Source: Hyphococcus aureus (GTDB taxonomy: Bacteria > Pseudomonadota > Alphaproteobacteria > Caulobacterales > Parvularculaceae). From it: a stretch of DNA of 64,000 nt. The stretch spans positions 930,001 through 994,000 of the forward strand of contig NZ_JBHRSH010000002.1 of the NCBI RefSeq assembly GCF_042643165.1. Reading direction: 5' to 3'. This document shows, piece after piece, positions 60,710 to 64,000 of the stretch (within the stretch, counting starts at the first letter, position 1; each line of letters begins with the position of its first letter). The notes beneath the pieces are model-generated. The model was given only the letters and a program-made list of their open reading frames with translations, was not told the DNA's origin and ran no database searches. A program made the position numbers and the translations under genes.

Positions 60710-60721
60710 GTTGCATCCCCC

Positions 60722-60919
60722 TTAGAAAATGTCCGGGTTCTGGGCGATTGCGTCCTCGATCTCACGCTCGAGTTTAACGCGCACCTCACCGGTGACATTG
60801 ACGTTGAGATTGACCTCAATCGGCTTCTCTCCGCCTTCAAGTTTGACGGTGTTGCAGGCGGCAAGCCCCATCGCAACCGGAGCCAAAACCACAAACAACA
60901 AATTCCGCGTTTTCATCAT
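60722..60919 (-). CDS. ynbE: YnbE-family lipoprotein
   Basis: 65 residues. MMKTRNLLFVVLAPVAMGLAACNTV is a lipoprotein signal with Cys22 as acylation site. The mature 44 residues (VKLEGGEKPIEVNLNVNVTGEVRVKLEREIEDAIAQ) consist of beta-strand-like sequence, then a helix, as expected for YnbE, whose strands pair with the C-terminal edge of YdbH under the outer membrane. It lies 12 bases upstream of ydbL and about 125 bases after ydbH. Confidence 0.9.
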   Translation of the reverse strand: MMKTRNLLFVVLAPVAMGLAACNTVKLEGGEKPIEVNLNVNVTGEVRVKLEREIEDAIAQNPDIF

Positions 60920-61043
60920 GAAGGTTTGCCCTCCGCCTTCCTAGTGATATCCGTCACACGCAACCCTGTTAAAGTAGCCGAAGTCTGAGGCGAAAAATAG
61001 GCTAATTCATGCGCCCCAAGACTGGATTTCGCCGCATTTGAGC

Positions 61044-63866
61044 TCAATCCTCATCAGAAAGCTCCATCTGAATCCTCGACTTAATGACTTCAGAGATATT
61101 GGCCTGACGCAGGAGGTCGATATTCTCAACCGAAAGGTTGATGCGGTAGAGAACAGGCACATCCTTTACGTTACGGTTGCGCACTGTCACATCGCCAAAT
61201 CCTTCAAAGCGCATGCCAAATTTGATCTCGCCATCAAGCGCTCCGTTGATCGTCACTTCCATCTCCGAAAAGCGAAGGTCACGTAAGAAATCGAAAGCGA
61301 CTTTGGCGTTCTCGCCTGCTGCTGAAGCCTGCGTCGCCGCCTGCCCCACATATCTGATGACGCCAGGTCCCTGAGACTGAATGAGTCCATTTTCAATGCG
61401 CGCCCGTCCGCCTTCGAAAATAAGCGGCAAGTCGCCGCTCAATATGCCCTCGCCGGATAGACCTTCGACATCAAAGAAATCGAAAACCTGTTCAAGGTCT
61501 ACATTGCGCGCCTTCAACGGAATCAGCGCCTCACCGGAAAATCCTGCGGTTGCATCTTCAACGGCGAGTTGTCCGCCGAACCAGGGAAACGCCGCCTCGG
61601 AAATGCCGACAGTATTGTCGCCCGGCAACTCAAACGTGATAACGCCAGCGCCCAGCTGCAGCGCATCCATGTCAACGCTGGCGACATTGATAGTCTGAAA
61701 TCCATTCGTTGTAACCGGGAAGAGATTTGTCAGCCTAACGGTTCCGCTGACGCCGTTCGTTCGCGTGACCGCCTGCGTCGGGCCGGCGAACGAAATTTTT
61801 TCAAGCGACAACTCTGCCGTCGACTCAAACCCGGACGCCCCCCAGGCAAAACGGACGGCGCCGTCCATTCTGCCGTCGGCGTTATTCACAATCCCCTTCA
61901 ATGCGGGCGATATCCGGTTCGGCTGAAGACCAACCGGAGAGAACGTCAGGTTTTCCAGCGTCAGAGTAGTCTCACCGCTGGCGGTTTGCATATGATGGAC
62001 ACCTAGGCCGGCGCCAAGCCGGAAGCCTTCGGGTGTTGTCAGCGCATAGGAAAAACGTGTTTCAGCCCCTTCAAGCTGCGCCTCACCAGAGGCCATCACG
62101 GGGGCGATCATCAACAGACGGCTTTCCGGTCCCTGATGCTGTGCGATACGCAAACGATTGACACTCGCTTGCGCTGTCATGTCCTGCGCATCAAGTTCGA
62201 AATCGAATTCGCCTATGACGCCAGACATCTCGATCGCGTCATTTATTGTCATGGCGCCATTGGCGACGCCTCCCTTAATCGTCGTTTGTTTTTGCGCCGG
62301 ATGATAAGACGCATCGAAGCGCACAACAGGCGGGCGGCCCATGGCAACGGTCTTTCCAAATCGCACTGATCCATCGCGGGCGGCGATTTCACCTGAAACA
62401 GTGCAGGCCGCCTCCCCCGTCCATGTGTAAACGACAAGCGGTCCCTCAGCGTTACAAAGAGTGATTTCAGAAAGCCGGATATCCAGTTCCTGTCCATCAA
62501 GCCGGCCACGACCGCGATCAATGTTAAAACAATCGGTCTTGCTCACAACGCGCGCGCGTTGCGCGTTCATGTCAGCTGTGATGCGGAAGGCGCCGTTGAA
62601 AGGCGCATCATTGATTGTCAGCCTGCCAATCTTCGCTTTGCGCAGACCCGACTTGAGTGCAAGATCCGCGACGATATCTGGACCTGTTGCTTCGGCTGAT
62701 ATGTCGATGCTGCTGCCATCGAGTGAAAGCGCTTCAGATGTAAATGCTCCGATATCAATTGGCGCTGCTATACGCCAGCTGTCTCCTTCGCGTTCTAAAT
62801 CGGCTGCACCTTTTGCATCAGCGCCGTCGGACTGCAGCACGAATTGAAAGGAAGCCATATCACGCCCATTGGCGCGAGCATAAAATGGCGCATTGCCTTG
62901 CGCTGCAAATGTAAGGGAGGCTCCTTCAGGCGTCGTTAGAGCCAGCGCCTCTGTATCCGTGTCTGCGGAGAGATAAACCTGAAAAAGGTCCTCCCCAAAA
63001 ACAATATCCAGAGCCCCCGCCAACGCTGCATTTTGCAGTTTTTCACCGAAGACAGTCTGCATCTGCGCGGCGCTGGTCAGCGCCTGGAGATCACTGTCAC
63101 GCAATTCTATCTCTGGCGTTTCAAACTCAATCCGCGCAGTCCCGGCGAGACCTTTTCCATCAGCCGCAATAAGGTCACGCCATGATCCGCCTTCGCCTGT
63201 CGCATTGAAGGCAATGTTGCGCGCGCTTAAGCTATCGGTTTGCGCATCACCTTCAAACGACGCTGAAAGGGTGACGCCTCCTTCCGCAGAAAGCGAAAGC
63301 TGAGCTGTGCTTTCTACATTTTGAAGCAAAACATGACTCCAGGTAATTTTGTCCGAAGACAGATCAAGTGAAGCTTCGCCGCCCGTTTGGATGTCATAGT
63401 CAGCGCTCACGCGCCCGCGGGCGCCTCCTACAGGCGCCTCCACAAGGACCGCGACGTCGCTGAGGCTCACCCGGTCAAAGGGGAGCGACACATCGCCCCC
63501 ACTTCCTCCCGTCGGCAGGCCTGGAACAAAAATACGTCCCGTTTCGTCAATGCGAAGACGCAACACGCCGGGCCCTGCTCTCAGCGTATCGACCGCGCGC
63601 TCGGTCCATAAACGCCGCCAGTGAAAATCCGCCTCAATCGCTTCAAAGGAGACGCCGCGCGCCTCCTTTGGACCAGCCGCCACCTCCTCAAGCCTGATCC
63701 CGTCGAGCGATAGCGCCGTCACGCGCGCCTGCGGCGCCTCCAGCCCCGCAGAGGCCATGGCGGCGCGCACCCCCCATCCGGCAAGCGGCAGGCGGAAAAA
63801 CCAGACAGCCGCAGCCAGAATGACCGTGAGCACAAGGACAATGGCCAGAAACCGCACCGTCCGCAT
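61044..63866 (-). CDS. ydbH: YdbH-family AsmA-like intermembrane lipid transfer protein
   Basis: 940 residues. An N-terminal membrane helix (residues 7-26, AIVLVLTVILAAAVWFF) anchors a very long beta-rich periplasmic body with recurring strands, typical of the AsmA-like/repeating beta-groove clan, and with the C-terminal segment FLRDLRFSEMEVTINGALDGEIKFGMRFEGFG. E. coli YdbH is 879 residues and acts redundantly with TamB and YhdP in phospholipid transport to the outer membrane; with YnbE it spans the periplasm. Gene order with ynbE and ydbL supports the assignment. The ATG follows the window-edge gene after about 67 bases. Confidence 0.9.
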   Translation of the reverse strand: MRTVRFLAIVLVLTVILAAAVWFFRLPLAGWGVRAAMASAGLEAPQARVTALSLDGIRLEEVAAGPKEARGVSFEAIEADFHWRRLWTERAVDTLRAGPGVLRLRIDETGRIFVPGLPTGGSGGDVSLPFDRVSLSDVAVLVEAPVGGARGRVSADYDIQTGGEASLDLSSDKITWSHVLLQNVESTAQLSLSAEGGVTLSASFEGDAQTDSLSARNIAFNATGEGGSWRDLIAADGKGLAGTARIEFETPEIELRDSDLQALTSAAQMQTVFGEKLQNAALAGALDIVFGEDLFQVYLSADTDTEALALTTPEGASLTFAAQGNAPFYARANGRDMASFQFVLQSDGADAKGAADLEREGDSWRIAAPIDIGAFTSEALSLDGSSIDISAEATGPDIVADLALKSGLRKAKIGRLTINDAPFNGAFRITADMNAQRARVVSKTDCFNIDRGRGRLDGQELDIRLSEITLCNAEGPLVVYTWTGEAACTVSGEIAARDGSVRFGKTVAMGRPPVVRFDASYHPAQKQTTIKGGVANGAMTINDAIEMSGVIGEFDFELDAQDMTAQASVNRLRIAQHQGPESRLLMIAPVMASGEAQLEGAETRFSYALTTPEGFRLGAGLGVHHMQTASGETTLTLENLTFSPVGLQPNRISPALKGIVNNADGRMDGAVRFAWGASGFESTAELSLEKISFAGPTQAVTRTNGVSGTVRLTNLFPVTTNGFQTINVASVDMDALQLGAGVITFELPGDNTVGISEAAFPWFGGQLAVEDATAGFSGEALIPLKARNVDLEQVFDFFDVEGLSGEGILSGDLPLIFEGGRARIENGLIQSQGPGVIRYVGQAATQASAAGENAKVAFDFLRDLRFSEMEVTINGALDGEIKFGMRFEGFGDVTVRNRNVKDVPVLYRINLSVENIDLLRQANISEVIKSRIQMELSDED

Positions 63867-63933
63867 GGCGTTACCTCAACCCCTCAAACACAACCGCAGC
63901 TTTTCTCTATTGATTAACGACAATTTCGTCTAA

Positions 63934-64000
63934 TCAGCCCTGCGCGGCGTCAACAGAATGCAAGAAATTGCGAGCTTTGGCGAGGCGTGCGAGGATAGGC
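63934..64000 (-). CDS. C-terminal end of an unidentified gene, cut by the window edge
   Basis: A frame open to the edge ends in TGA at 63934. The visible end reads PILARLAKARNFLHSVDAAQG in codons with the host's usual GC bias. It points the same way as ydbH and would be just upstream of it. Twenty-one residues are too few to name a family, and it may be only a chance frame. Confidence 0.35.
   Translation of the reverse strand, partial: PILARLAKARNFLHSVDAAQG

Noticed and set aside
63912..63935. Imperfect AT-rich palindrome GATTAACGA...TCGTCTAATC before ydbH
   Set aside because: It is imperfect and touches the putative stop codon of the edge gene; it could be a weak terminator or operator, but nothing separates these options.

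Overview
The window reads as a chromosomal segment of an alphaproteobacterium with roughly 60% GC. The evidence is ChpT, the short DEDDy exoribonuclease NrnC, TIGR02301-, DUF1150- and DUF465-family proteins, a RamB/ScfR-type glyoxylate regulator, and the gene orders clpP-clpX-lon-hupB and nrnC-lptC-lptA-lptB-rpoN-hpf-ptsN. Placement near Parvularculales/Caulobacterales-like marine heterotrophs is inference. There is no prophage, insertion sequence, rRNA operon or CRISPR array, and three tRNA genes are present.

Layout. 1-6,200: a TPR sulfotransferase cut by the left edge, a PYROXD2-like flavoprotein, tRNA-Gly, a divergent HxlR regulator/azoreductase pair, and small membrane or envelope genes. 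6,200-10,840: a minus-strand lipid and flavin block (FadL porin, long-chain-type acyl-CoA dehydrogenase, GNAT; flavin reductase with a 3-hydroxyisobutyrate-dehydrogenase-like enzyme). 11,000-19,000: an SLC13-type permease, the leucyltransferase Bpt, a four-gene TRAP uptake operon and a ferredoxin-reductase-like enzyme. 19,100-26,100: the glyoxylate-shunt cluster (malate synthase G, an orphan gene, RamB-type regulator, divergent isocitrate lyase) followed by a GST. 26,100-29,430: a mosaic palindromic repeat, an NTF2-like protein and a GMC oxidoreductase. 29,500-38,050: the proteostasis block tRNA-Leu, tig, JmjC oxygenase, clpP, clpX, lon, hupB and tRNA-Val, all on the minus strand with clear terminators. 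38,250-42,330: a GNAT and nnr, glnB without glnA, and a divergent old-yellow-enzyme/ArsR pair. 42,330-43,740: an AT-rich two-gene islet between imperfect 34-bp direct repeats. 43,960-50,770: SRAP/Nudix, pyrC, ygfZ, MAPEG, a PRC-barrel lipoprotein, tag and a KAS III. 50,850-56,550: nrnC, lptCAB, rpoN, hpf and ptsN. 56,580-64,000: DUF1150, a threonine-dehydratase-like enzyme, uppP, a response regulator with chpT, and ydbL-ynbE-ydbH.

Together the genes describe a heterotroph equipped for fatty-acid and C2 use (FadL, acyl-CoA dehydrogenase, isocitrate lyase, malate synthase, a KAS III of the type that accepts beta-oxidation products) and for outer-membrane upkeep (LptCAB, and a YdbH/YnbE/YdbL set).

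The points most worth a second look are the repeat-bounded islet, the hairpin that covers the acyl-CoA dehydrogenase ribosome binding site, the RamB/aceA and ArsR/OYE palindromes, the RpoH-like promoter before lon, the TRAP operon with a predicted lipid-anchored binding protein and enlarged permeases, the JmjC gene inside the tig-clpP block, and a TTAAC inverted repeat in the chpT-response regulator gap. I did not find a clearly new multi-gene system. The islet is the best candidate for one.
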